Shown: positions 1 through 7,734, counted from the stretch's first letter. The stretch: 29,436 bases of DNA from Prevotellaceae bacterium UBA7028 (GCA_002494215.1 DLBF01000194.1:1-29436); one strand, 5' to 3'. Notes: generated from the letters alone by a model not told the origin. Made by a program: numbers and translations.

Positions 1-537
1 AGCCATATCCTTCAAGCAGATTTCGTCGGCACCAGCCTCGATGAAGGTTTTAGCCAGATTCACATAATACTCAACGGTGTGAATGGGGCTGTATGTGATG
101 CAGAGACTGGCCTGAGCAATCATGCCTGCCTCTTTTGCATACTGGATTGAGGGGATTACGTTACGTGTGTCATTCAGACCACAGAAGATACGGGTGATGT
201 CTGTACCCTGAGCCTTCTTGACCTTGTAAAAGAGTTTACGTACATCCTTGGGACATGGACTCATGCGCAGACCATTCAGAGCGCGGTCCAGCATGTGAGT
301 TTGAATACCTGCTTCGTGGAAGGGCTTTGTCCACTCGCGAACACTCTTGTTAGGGTTCTCGCCATAGAGGAGGTTTACTTGCTCGAAACCACCGCCGTTT
401 GTTTCAACGCGGTCAAAACATCCCATCTTGATGATAGCAGGGGCCACCTTTACCAACTGATCTACGCGGGGCTGATACTTGCCAGCACTCTGCCACATGT
501 CGCGGAAGACCAGACTAAACTTAACTTCTTTCTTCAT
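1..537 (-). CDS. oadA: Oxaloacetate decarboxylase / pyruvate carboxylase subunit B-type carboxyltransferase, alpha chain (3' end cut by window)
   Basis: The first 179 codons are present; the gene runs off the left edge. The protein begins MKKEVKFSLVFRDMWQS and continues with VETNGGGFEQV, MLDRALNG and ADEICLKDM, which are the conserved strands and metal-site segments of the carboxyltransferase TIM barrel (HMGL-like fold). The D of RDMWQS and the K of CLKDM match the metal-binding Asp and carbamylated Lys positions of the family. By family knowledge it decarboxylates oxaloacetate using a biotin carrier, within the Na+-pumping OadABG complex. oadG lies 54 bp upstream on the same strand, which supports the decarboxylase reading over a stand-alone pyruvate carboxylase subunit. 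The biotin domain cannot be checked because it would lie outside the window. Confidence 0.88.
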   Translation of the reverse strand, partial: MKKEVKFSLVFRDMWQSAGKYQPRVDQLVKVAPAIIKMGCFDRVETNGGGFEQVNLLYGENPNKSVREWTKPFHEAGIQTHMLDRALNGLRMSPCPKDVRKLFYKVKKAQGTDITRIFCGLNDTRNVIPSIQYAKEAGMIAQASLCITYSPIHTVEYYVNLAKTFIEAGADEICLKDMA

Positions 538-591
538 TTGTGTTATCTTGATTTTTTTACCTTTTCTATATCACTTAATAAAACTCCTCTT

Positions 592-849
592 TTATATCTT
601 CTTTGCAGAGGCAACATGACCCTTACCGCCAGTTATCTGGCTGACAACCTGCTGAAGGATAGCCATAGTACCTCCGTCAACAACTGCTGATGTTGCTGCG
701 CCTTTCTTGGGAGTTGCTATTTCTTCGGGAGCAATCTTGTTAACGGTCTTGATGAGGAGTTTTCCGCCCCAAATGACTATCAACAGGATAAGGAATACCG
801 TGCTCATGCCAACGATCATGAGCTCAAAACCAATACCTAAATTTTCCAT
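592..849 (-). CDS. oadG: Oxaloacetate decarboxylase gamma chain, small membrane subunit
   Basis: This 85-residue protein has one transmembrane helix near residues 9-32 (FELMIVGMSTVFLILLIVIW), followed by a lysine-rich cytoplasmic segment and an Ala/Gly-rich tail. That layout is typical of OadG, which anchors the carboxyltransferase to the membrane beta subunit of the Na+ pump. The pairing with oadA directly downstream is the strongest support. Such short subunits diverge quickly, so the assignment rests on architecture and context. A TAATTTTG -10-like box lies 29 nt upstream of the start. No oadB is visible and it presumably lies beyond the left edge. Confidence 0.82.
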   Translation of the reverse strand: MENLGIGFELMIVGMSTVFLILLIVIWGGKLLIKTVNKIAPEEIATPKKGAATSAVVDGGTMAILQQVVSQITGGKGHVASAKKI

Positions 850-870
850 AAGTGTAGTGTTAAATTGAAA

Positions 871-922
871 TTTGCCGCAAAATTACTCAAAAAATTTTCA
901 ATTTGAGCATTTTTGCGGCAAA
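871..922. terminator. Long inverted repeat between oadG and the nitroreductase fusion; candidate terminator
   Basis: TTTGCCGCAAAA at 871-882 is a perfect 12-bp inverted match to 911-922. Inside it CTCAAA (886-891) pairs with TTTGAG (902-907), giving a two-part stem. It lies 25 bp past the end of the upstream gene, where a terminator is expected. There is no strong T-run on either side, and the arm contains the putative oadG -7 box, so it could be regulatory instead. Confidence 0.5.
878..885 (-). promoter_or_regulatory. Possible promoter -7 box for oadGA
   Basis: TAATTTTG matches the Bacteroidetes -7 consensus TAnnTTTG and lies about 29 nt upstream of the oadG start on the minus strand. No TTTG is present at the expected 19-21 nt upstream, so this is a half-supported promoter. 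It overlaps the right-hand edge of one arm of the inverted repeat at 871-922. Confidence 0.45.
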
Positions 923-946
923 AAGTTGACAGAAAGAGACAATTTT

Positions 947-2179
947 TTATTCCTCTTCTGGTAGTTCTTCCTGTTGAGACTCAGGTAAATACTTCCTGAG
1001 TACACGTGCAACGCCAACTTTCCATGAATTGATGCTGTCGTTTTCCAACTGTAGGGAGGTGACCAGACGTATAACGTGGTCGATGGGCATGCGATAACGG
1101 AGCACGCCGCTAATGAGTTTGGCGTAATCCCAATACTCGGGGTTGAACTTCTCGCTCAGACCCTCGATGGTGGTCTTGTAACCACGTTTGTTGATGAACT
1201 GGAAGTCGTATCGCTTCTGTCCGTCCCTCTCTATGTGTTTGATAATACGACCGCTGGTGACGCTTTTGGGCAGGGCAATACCTTCCTCGTCATCCATTAA
1301 GCCTGTGAATATCTCGTAGGGTAGTCCGTCCAGGAAACCTACAAAGGCTACCCATTTCTCTTTCTTATTTTGGAACCTTACCACATCGCACTCCAGTACA
1401 TCCGGTCTTGTCTCAACAACGGAGAGTATAGGGGCGCTGTCAGGCTTGATGAATCCTTGGTGGAGTAGGGTGTCAAGCATACCTTGCGACATCATCTCGT
1501 TATCCTTCTTGGTGTAGCGAATGTCTGTGAACACCTGAGCCAGCGTTTCCTTGTTGTTGATTTCCACAAAGTGCTTGTTTTCCTCTAACGCCTCCTTGTG
1601 GGAATAGAAGTTGTTGATGGACATCTCGGAATAGGGCTGGTAAACCTCGGAATGAACGAAGGACTTTAGAGGAAGACGGTCAGACAGGGCAGGTGACTCG
1701 TTGGGCCATCCTACGGTCAGTGTGGCAACGGGGAATACCAGTTGGGGAAGCTGCAATACTTCGATAATCTGCTGGGGCATATATACGGTAGTGCCTAGGA
1801 AGCATATACCCAGGCCTTCCTCTTCAGCCAAGTTGCAGAATGTCTGTGTGTACAACAGGGCATCTGTAGCTGCGTTTATGAAACTGAGCAGGTTGTTATA
1901 GCCCGGCGTAGCGTTACGGTGTTCGCACCAATCGGTGGTACGGCGGAAATCGGCACAGATGGTAAGCACCACTGGAGCCTCTGTTACCATGGGCTGGTTG
2001 AAGTGTGCAGGTGCAAGCCTTTTCTTCATTTCAGTACTGCGGGTTACCACAACGCTGTACAATTGCAGGTTGCCCATGGTCTGCGTTCTGGCAGCTTCTT
2101 CTAATAACCGATTCAGCAGCTCATCTGGGATGGGCTGCTGAGTGTATTTGCGGATTGTTCGTCTTTCCTTGATGTTCAT
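947..2179 (-). CDS. Nitroreductase-family oxidoreductase fused to the C-terminal domain of a B12-dependent ribonucleotide reductase
   Basis: Residues 1 to about 245 form an NfsA/FRP-type FMN oxidoreductase: ERRTIRKYTQQPIP at the start, AARTQTMGNLQLYSVVV for FMN/dimer contacts, then GLGICFLGT and TLTVGWP. From about residue 257 the protein changes to ETRPDVLECDVVRFQNKKEKW, GLPYEIFTG, NKRGYKT, FNPEYWDYAKLISGVLR and NSWKVGVARVLRKY. I recognise this as the C-terminal segment of Bacteroidetes adenosylcobalamin-dependent ribonucleotide reductase (NrdJ). The radical barrel and the terminal cysteine-rich tail of NrdJ are absent; the protein ends in an acidic stretch, PEEE. The start overlaps the dnaA stop by ATGA, so translation is probably coupled to dnaA. 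Flavin oxidoreductase activity is likely from family knowledge, but the substrate is unknown and the role of the tail is inference. A normal nitroreductase of this family is about 240-260 residues, so 410 is clearly long. Confidence 0.8.
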   Translation of the reverse strand: MNIKERRTIRKYTQQPIPDELLNRLLEEAARTQTMGNLQLYSVVVTRSTEMKKRLAPAHFNQPMVTEAPVVLTICADFRRTTDWCEHRNATPGYNNLLSFINAATDALLYTQTFCNLAEEEGLGICFLGTTVYMPQQIIEVLQLPQLVFPVATLTVGWPNESPALSDRLPLKSFVHSEVYQPYSEMSINNFYSHKEALEENKHFVEINNKETLAQVFTDIRYTKKDNEMMSQGMLDTLLHQGFIKPDSAPILSVVETRPDVLECDVVRFQNKKEKWVAFVGFLDGLPYEIFTGLMDDEEGIALPKSVTSGRIIKHIERDGQKRYDFQFINKRGYKTTIEGLSEKFNPEYWDYAKLISGVLRYRMPIDHVIRLVTSLQLENDSINSWKVGVARVLRKYLPESQQEELPEEE

Positions 2180-3585
2180 CTGGTACCTTTTAGTCTATTT
2201 GTTAGCTCGTCAACCTGCTCTTTCAGCCCAGTGTCTGTGATCAGGCGTTTCTTGATGGTTTTTATGCTGTGCAGGACAGTAGCGTGGTTCTTGTTGCCAA
2301 TCATCAGACCAATCTTGCTGGCTGAGAGACTGGTATGCAATCCAGCCAGGTAGATACTCAGCTGGCGTGCCAGTACGATCTCTGCCTTTCTGCTCTTGCC
2401 GTAGATGTCTTCTTGCTTTACATTATATATAACAGAGACCTCTTCAACAATCTTCTCCAAACTGATTTCCTTTGGTTCGGTCTTAGGAGTGTGCTGTATG
2501 ATGCTCTGGGCGAATGTCAGATCTACGTCTTTGTTGAAGACTACAGAGTATGCCAGCAGACTATGGATTACGCCTTCCAGTTCACGAACGCTATTGGAAA
2601 CGTTCTGTGAAATGAAGTCTATAACGTCCTCGGGAATCTCCAAACCGTCGTGCTTGATCTTGCTGCGCAGGATGTCCTTACGTAGTTGTACCTCGGGCTT
2701 CTCCAATTCAGCCAACAGCCCGCTCTTGAAACGGGTGAGCAGACGGTCCTCCATTCCCTGCATGGAAACAGGTGGACGGTCGCTGGTAAGGATAATCTGG
2801 CGTCCGTTCTGGCGCAGGTGGTTGAAGATGTGGAAGAAAGCATACTGCGTCTTCTCCAAACCAATCATCTCCTGGATGTCGTCAATAATCAATACATCAA
2901 TGCTCTGATAGAAATGCATGAAGTCATTGAAGGTGTTGTGACGTATAGAGTCGGTGAACTGAACCTGAAAGAGGTGAGCGCTTAGATAGAGAACACGCTT
3001 CTCAGGGTGCAGTTCTTTTAGTCTTGTACCGATAGCGTTTACCAGATGCGTCTTACCCACGCCGCTGGGTCCATATATAAATAATGGATTAAAGGTCTGT
3101 TGATTGGGCTTCTCGGCAATGGCCTGACCAATGCTACGAGGCAACTTGTTGCTGATACCCTCGATGAAGTTGTTGAATGTCTGCTTGGGATTCAGTTGTG
3201 AGTCCAAGTCCTGTGCAGGAGCAACAGCCTGAGAGAGGGTGGGAGACTGGTTCGCCTGACGTTTGCTAGGTTCTGGTTGGGCGACTGGCATTACGTCGTC
3301 GCTTTCTATCTTAACAGAACTGTTCTTGACAACCTCTACCTCATATATTAAGCTAACTTCCTTGCCGAAGACGCGATACATGGTCAGATGGATAATCTTT
3401 CGGAAGTGCTCCTCTAGATACTCATAGAACCATTGGCTTGGGGTAGATATAACTAACTCTTTGGCCTCAGTATCGAAGGACTTGAATTTAATAGGTGTAA
3501 ACCAAGTCTGATACTGTTGCTCGTTCACATTTTTCCGGATGATTTCCAGAAATTGTGTCCACAATATGCGTGGTGAATTAGTCAT
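2176..3585 (-). CDS. dnaA: Chromosomal replication initiator protein DnaA
   Basis: This AAA+ initiator binds DnaA boxes and opens the replication origin. In the 469-residue form, domain I spans about 1-80, a variable Pro/Gln-rich linker about 95-135, the AAA+ core about 136-345 and the DNA-binding domain IV about 375-469. Visible motifs are Walker A GPSGVGKT (172-179), Walker B VLIIDD (231-236), sensor I LTSD (266-269), the arginine-finger segment RLLTRFKSGL and the helix-turn-helix motif NKNHATVLHS (431-440). A TTG codon at 3609 would add eight residues, but ATG at 3585 fits the family N-terminus (MTNSPRILWTQFLEII) and is preferred. A consensus promoter lies about 40 nt upstream. The stop overlaps the next gene's start (ATGA). 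Confidence 0.96.
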   Translation of the reverse strand: MTNSPRILWTQFLEIIRKNVNEQQYQTWFTPIKFKSFDTEAKELVISTPSQWFYEYLEEHFRKIIHLTMYRVFGKEVSLIYEVEVVKNSSVKIESDDVMPVAQPEPSKRQANQSPTLSQAVAPAQDLDSQLNPKQTFNNFIEGISNKLPRSIGQAIAEKPNQQTFNPLFIYGPSGVGKTHLVNAIGTRLKELHPEKRVLYLSAHLFQVQFTDSIRHNTFNDFMHFYQSIDVLIIDDIQEMIGLEKTQYAFFHIFNHLRQNGRQIILTSDRPPVSMQGMEDRLLTRFKSGLLAELEKPEVQLRKDILRSKIKHDGLEIPEDVIDFISQNVSNSVRELEGVIHSLLAYSVVFNKDVDLTFAQSIIQHTPKTEPKEISLEKIVEEVSVIYNVKQEDIYGKSRKAEIVLARQLSIYLAGLHTSLSASKIGLMIGNKNHATVLHSIKTIKKRLITDTGLKEQVDELTNRLKGTR

Positions 3586-3620
3586 GTGTTGTCTTAGGCA
3601 AAAATTCAAATTCGCGATTG

Positions 3621-3651
3621 CAAAGTTATGCTTTTTTCATTTTGTGGCAAA
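3621..3651 (-). promoter_or_regulatory. dnaA promoter, Bacteroidetes type
   Basis: On the minus strand TTTG (3651-3648) is followed after 19 nt by TAACTTTG (3628-3621). This is a full match to the sigma-ABfr consensus. Transcription would begin near 3614, giving a leader of about 30 nt before the ATG at 3585. Confidence 0.75.
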
Positions 3652-3913
3652 ATTTCTCTTTTCAGTTTAAAACGCTTCAATTTGGTTTAACTTTCTGTTT
3701 TACAGTCATGAAAGAAAACCGAAATAGATATCTTTTTTTAATCCGTCTTGCAAATGTGTAACTGTTTGGGTTTTAGTGTTGTAGGTAAAATTATCTCTGA
3801 TACTATTTTTTGAAGAGAAATACCACGTAACTTGCAAGATTATATACTCTTATTCTGTTTAGTGTGAAATATAGTTCTAATGAAGCCTTATTTGAATTAA
3901 ATTTAAATACGCA
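3652..3913. other. AT-rich intergenic stretch between mce and dnaA
   Basis: About 260 bp with no credible gene. I looked for DnaA boxes (TTATCCACA or close variants), iterons and strong hairpins and found none convincing. No clear terminator for the mce gene was seen either. Confidence 0.5.
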
Positions 3914-4795
3914 TTAATTTTTCTTCCCAAAGACAGAGAAGTGAACATATCTTTTTGGGTGAGCTTTCAGGTCTGTTACCAGACTGTCGGCACTCTGAAC
4001 GGTGTGGTTCAGATTGTTGTACAATGCAGGGTCTTTCATCAGCAAACCAAGCGAGCCTTGTGGGCTCTGGATTTGGTTCATTAATTGGTGTACGCTACTG
4101 ATGGTCATGTTCACACTGTCCATGGTAGCCTTCAGGTCTAAGCTGTTCAGGTGGTCGGTCAGTGTTACGGCGTTTTCGCCCACCTTGTTGAAGGTGCTGG
4201 TCAGTTGCGGTACATCATTTGTCAGCAGTTTGTTCAGTTCCTGTGTACTCTTGTTAAGGTTCTCTGTTATTATTTCTGCATTCTGGATAATCAGAGGCAG
4301 GTTGGGGTCTGAAGTCAGTTTGTTTAAGGTAGCTATCAGTGTATCTACGCGTGCTACCACCTGCTCTACTTGTGGCATCATGCTGGCGGCCTTTGCCATT
4401 ATGCCCTGTGCATCTGAGCCGGGAATGGTATCTCCTGGCTGATAGGCATCCGTCAGGTTGGTGGTCAGTAGCATGTTCAGGGTACATCCGCCCAGAACGG
4501 CTTCGTCCAGTTTGGCGCTACTGCCTTTGGGGATACGTAGGTCTTTGTTGGTGCTTATCTCCACCAATACGGTTCCAGGATGGTCATAGTCATAGATGAT
4601 GTCGCTTACGACACCCACGTTGTATCCGTCGGCATACACGTTGCTGCTCTTGCTTAATCCCTTGACATTACTGAACTGGATGTAGTAGATGTTGGTAGAG
4701 GAGAACAGGTTCTTCCCCTTCAGAAAGTTAATGCCTAAGAATAATACTATCAGGGCAATGACGCCAGTGATTCCGATTTTTACTTCTTTTTTCAT
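3914..4795 (-). CDS. MlaD/Mce-family lipid-transport protein
   Basis: This 293-residue protein has an N-terminal signal anchor (KIGITGVIALIVLFLGINFL, about residues 5-25). One Mce domain follows (about 36-115: YYIQFSNVKGLSKSSNVYADGYNVGVVSDI). The rest is a long helical region with repeated Leu/Asn heptads (about 120-270) resembling the needle or coiled-coil part of Mce proteins. Family members bind phospholipid in the periplasm as hexameric rings and serve MlaFE-type ABC transporters. The ATPase and permease are not in this window. It lies 11 nt downstream of the amidase gene and is almost certainly co-transcribed with it; this amidase-mce pairing is common in Bacteroidetes. Confidence 0.9.
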   Translation of the reverse strand: MKKEVKIGITGVIALIVLFLGINFLKGKNLFSSTNIYYIQFSNVKGLSKSSNVYADGYNVGVVSDIIYDYDHPGTVLVEISTNKDLRIPKGSSAKLDEAVLGGCTLNMLLTTNLTDAYQPGDTIPGSDAQGIMAKAASMMPQVEQVVARVDTLIATLNKLTSDPNLPLIIQNAEIITENLNKSTQELNKLLTNDVPQLTSTFNKVGENAVTLTDHLNSLDLKATMDSVNMTISSVHQLMNQIQSPQGSLGLLMKDPALYNNLNHTVQSADSLVTDLKAHPKRYVHFSVFGKKN

Positions 4796-4806
4796 TTTGG
4801 TTTAGG

Positions 4807-5553
4807 TTATTTTTTGTATGCCACGAATGCGTTGTAAATGCTTTTTGCCAATGCAGCAACGCCAGCGCTGGTGTTCAGGTATTTCTCCTCGGTAGCATTG
4901 TTGATGTATCCCAACTCTACCAATACGGCTGGCATGCTGGTGCGTGCCAAGACCAAGAGTCCTGCTTGATGAACGCCTCTGTCAACTCTTCCTGCCGTTG
5001 TGCGGAACTGTTTCTGTATCTCTTTGGCAAAGTTGACGCTTGAAGCCATGTTCTGGTCGTGCATCAGTTCAAAGATGATATAGCTCTCGCTGCTCTTGGG
5101 GTCGAAGCCTTCGTATTTCTGTTCGAAGTTGTTCTCCAAGGTGATGACGGTATTCTCGCGCTTGGCCACCTCCAAGTTTTCTGCAGCGCGGTGCATACCC
5201 AATGTATAGGTCTCTGTTCCGCAGCTGGTGGTTCCCTTGAGACCTGCGGCTGTGCTGTTAGTATGAATGCTGATGAAGAGGTCGGCCTTGGCACGGTTGG
5301 CAATTTGGGCACGTTCATGCAGTTCGACGAAGACATCCGTCTTACGGGTGTAAACAACTTTCGTTCCTGGCATGTTCTGCTCTATCAGTCTGCCCAGTTC
5401 CTTGGCAACGGCCAAATTGATGTTTTTCTCCTGGCTGATGCGTCCAATGGCACCCGCGTCTTTGCCACCGTGACCTGCATCTATAACAATAGTGTATGCC
5501 TGAGCACTGATGCTCAAGCATACACCCATTAGTATTGTAAGTATCTTTTTCAA
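4807..5553 (-). CDS. N-acetylmuramoyl-L-alanine amidase (Amidase_3), exported
   Basis: This is a zinc amidase that cleaves the bond between MurNAc and L-Ala in peptidoglycan. IVIDAGHGGKDAG carries the first zinc His, SIHTNS the second, and VELGYINN near the end the catalytic Glu. A signal peptide (KKILTILMGVCLSISAQA) directs export. The start was chosen at the TTG at 5553, giving 248 residues. The open frame extends to a TTG at 5586, but the -7 promoter box lies across those codons, so the transcript would begin after it, and the 5553 start gives a normal signal peptide. An ATG at 5529 would remove most of that signal. Non-ATG initiation is therefore inferred from the promoter position. Confidence 0.88.
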   Translation of the reverse strand: MKKILTILMGVCLSISAQAYTIVIDAGHGGKDAGAIGRISQEKNINLAVAKELGRLIEQNMPGTKVVYTRKTDVFVELHERAQIANRAKADLFISIHTNSTAAGLKGTTSCGTETYTLGMHRAAENLEVAKRENTVITLENNFEQKYEGFDPKSSESYIIFELMHDQNMASSVNFAKEIQKQFRTTAGRVDRGVHQAGLLVLARTSMPAVLVELGYINNATEEKYLNTSAGVAALAKSIYNAFVAYKK

Positions 5554-5573
5554 TTTTTTACTTAATTTTTGTG

Positions 5574-5605
5574 CAAAATTAAGCAAAATCTCTAAAATAC
5601 CAAAA
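5574..5605 (-). promoter_or_regulatory. Promoter of the amidase-mce operon
   Basis: On the minus strand TTTTG (5605-5601) is followed after 19 nt by TAATTTTG (5581-5574), a full Bacteroidetes consensus promoter. It fixes the amidase start downstream, at TTG 5553. Confidence 0.72.
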
Positions 5606-5631
5606 TGATTTATAAAAAAGCTAGCTTTTTT

Positions 5632-7671
5632 CTATATCTTCCACCTTGCTCCTGCCATTATCCATGCACCGGGCTGGGGCACGTTACCCAGGTCGAAGTA
5701 CCTCTTGTTGGTGATGTTGGTGCCTTGCACGAACAGGTTGTAGTGCGGGGCTGTCCATTGCAGTTTCAGGTCTAGTGTGGCATAGGTGCTATAGCCCACC
5801 AACTGTCCGTTGCTGATATAGTTGCCCATTCTGTCTTGCAGGCGGATGCTCCATGTGGCAGCCAGTTGTTTCCATATCTTGTGGTTTAGGGTGGCAACGA
5901 ACTTGTTTCTCAGATACTCCATGGCATAATTGCTCTTGTATATGTCCGTGTCGTCGTTCCTCTTCTGATAGATATGTGTGTAGCCCAGCGTCAGGTTCTT
6001 GATCCATACATCATGACCTGTTATTTGGTCGAAGTTGAAACGCCCCTCTACCTGTACTCCCATGTTGTCTAGCTGGAAGGCGGCACTGTGGTAGGTGTCA
6101 TCAGGGGTGTACATCACCCAGTCTATCATGTTGTTGCCCCTGTGGTAAAAAGCACGTACCGTAGCGGCATAGCCATTCTTGTGGAACTGGCTTCCAAGTT
6201 GGACAGAGTGGTTGTTCTCGGGCTTCAGACCTTTGTTTCCCTCCAGTGTTACGCTCTTGTAATAGAGGTCGGTAAAGGTGGGCAGGCGAAAGCCTTTGTT
6301 GTACGAGAAGAATACCTTCCAGTGGGCATTGGGACGGTAGGCGATGTCCACGCCCGGATAGAAACGGAACTTATGATCTACGCAGGTGGTCATGCTGGCT
6401 AACAGACCAGCAGAGAAGGTCCAATGTTCCAGCAGAATGTTATGTTCCAGGTTGAAGGATACCGTCGTGCGGTCGTCCTGTTTGGTATAGAAGATATCGT
6501 CTTCGCCTCTTACTGCAACGTATTGTTCTGGCTTCAGTTCCTGTCCAAGGTTGCTGCTCAGTATTCCTTCGTGCCGCATTTCTGCATTCAATGCTGTCTT
6601 GCCGCCAACCCAGTGGACGTAGCCGCCGGCCTTCATGCCATATACGTCTGTCTGATGAAAGTTCTCGCCAAAGCGTTCGTTGCGTATCAACTCGAAGTTG
6701 TCGTAGGTGCGGTTCCAATATACTTGTGGTGTGAAGTGGAACTTACCTTTGGTTTCGGCGCTTACCGACAGTAGATAACGCTCATTTCTCTCGAACTGGT
6801 TGGGGTAGGCTGCGCTGTAGAACGTGTTGGCTCCGTAGGCTTTCTTCGAGAATCCAAACTGCCAGTCCAGGCTCAGTTGGTTGTTCTGGAAATCGCCTTG
6901 GTAGAACAGTTGGCCTTTCCGCCAGTCGCTGTTGTCGGTGCCTCCATCACTTCTGCCTCCTCCTCCGCTGATGCGGTTGTTGATGCCTTTGACACAGAAT
7001 CCCATGCGAGCATCAGCCTCTACGGTTCCAAAGCTGCCGCCCTGAATGCCTACCTCTATGGCCTTACCCTCATCGTGTTTGGTAACGATGTTGATGGCTC
7101 CGCCAAAGCTCTGCCCACCGTAAATGCGGCTGGCTGCACCTTCCAGAACCTCGATGCGCTCAATGTCGCTGACGTTTACTGGGAAGTCTGCGGTAAGATG
7201 ACCTGTTTGTGGATTGCTGATGTTGACACCGTTTAGAAGGACCGTTATCTGGTCAAAGATGCCACCATCAATGCTGATGTCCGTTTGAATACCAAAGCCA
7301 CCGCGTTGTCGGACGTCAACGCCTGTAGCTAACTTAAATAGATCGTTAATACTTTGTACCCCCGCTTGTTCGATGTCCTGGCGATTGAGTACACTCACAA
7401 TTCGTGCCGACTGCAATTGCGTCAGCGGTGCCATGGTGCCGATCACGGTCACCTCGCTCATCTCCTTTTCGTCTTTTGCTTCCTCTGTTTCGGGGTTCAG
7501 CATGCGGAGTGTGCTTGTCATTGCCTCGGCCTGGGCTGCAATACCCAGTGTAGCAACGCTAAGTACACCTATGCGTACTTCCCGTCTCAGACTAGCAAAA
7601 GCGCAATAGCCCTTGTTGGCAAACTGCTTCCAAGTGATGGCTTTTGGCTTTCTTGTCTGTTTGTTGTGCAT
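5632..7671 (-). CDS. TonB-dependent outer-membrane receptor, BtuB/CirA-like
   Basis: The 679-residue protein has a long N-terminal region. A basic stretch is followed by FASLRREVRIGVLSVATLG, a hydrophobic segment ending AQAEA near residue 50, reminiscent of extended signal peptides seen in some Bacteroidetes receptors. EVTVIG (about 73-78) is a TonB-box-like segment. The plug domain follows with INDLFKLATGVDVRQRGGFG, TVLLNGVNISNPQTGH and RIEVLEGAASRIYGGQSFGGAINIVTK. The beta barrel fills the rest and ends in a terminal aromatic-rich strand (GARWKI). The plug resembles vitamin B12 and siderophore receptors. It lies downstream of asnA on the same strand, with no riboswitch in the 113-bp gap, so B12 control and B12 as ligand are both unproven. 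Confidence 0.85.
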   Translation of the reverse strand: MHNKQTRKPKAITWKQFANKGYCAFASLRREVRIGVLSVATLGIAAQAEAMTSTLRMLNPETEEAKDEKEMSEVTVIGTMAPLTQLQSARIVSVLNRQDIEQAGVQSINDLFKLATGVDVRQRGGFGIQTDISIDGGIFDQITVLLNGVNISNPQTGHLTADFPVNVSDIERIEVLEGAASRIYGGQSFGGAINIVTKHDEGKAIEVGIQGGSFGTVEADARMGFCVKGINNRISGGGGRSDGGTDNSDWRKGQLFYQGDFQNNQLSLDWQFGFSKKAYGANTFYSAAYPNQFERNERYLLSVSAETKGKFHFTPQVYWNRTYDNFELIRNERFGENFHQTDVYGMKAGGYVHWVGGKTALNAEMRHEGILSSNLGQELKPEQYVAVRGEDDIFYTKQDDRTTVSFNLEHNILLEHWTFSAGLLASMTTCVDHKFRFYPGVDIAYRPNAHWKVFFSYNKGFRLPTFTDLYYKSVTLEGNKGLKPENNHSVQLGSQFHKNGYAATVRAFYHRGNNMIDWVMYTPDDTYHSAAFQLDNMGVQVEGRFNFDQITGHDVWIKNLTLGYTHIYQKRNDDTDIYKSNYAMEYLRNKFVATLNHKIWKQLAATWSIRLQDRMGNYISNGQLVGYSTYATLDLKLQWTAPHYNLFVQGTNITNKRYFDLGNVPQPGAWIMAGARWKI

Positions 7672-7695
7672 TTTGTTAATATAATTTATTATAAT

Positions 7696-7733
7696 AAGGA
7701 CCTTAGGGGCTAAACATCCCTAAGGCCTTTTTT
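7696..7733. terminator. Hairpin with T-run between asnA and the TonB receptor
   Basis: CCTTAGGG (7701-7708) pairs perfectly with CCCTAAGG (7718-7725) around a 9-nt loop. AAGG (7696-7699) adds four more pairs with CCTT (7726-7729) across a bulge. Six T residues follow at 7728-7733 on the plus strand, so as an intrinsic terminator it works best for plus-strand transcripts. On the minus strand, where both flanking genes lie, only a weak T-rich tract follows. It may partly separate asnA from the receptor gene. Confidence 0.5.
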
Positions 7734-7734
7734 A

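Noticed and set aside
3586..3609. TTG start extending DnaA by eight residues
   Set aside because: The extension MNFCLRQH does not resemble DnaA N-termini, and the ATG at 3585 fits the family and the promoter distance.
3610..3913. Replication origin next to dnaA
   Set aside because: No TTATCCACA-type boxes, iterons or distinct unwinding element were found; the gap is only moderately AT-rich. The origin may lie elsewhere.
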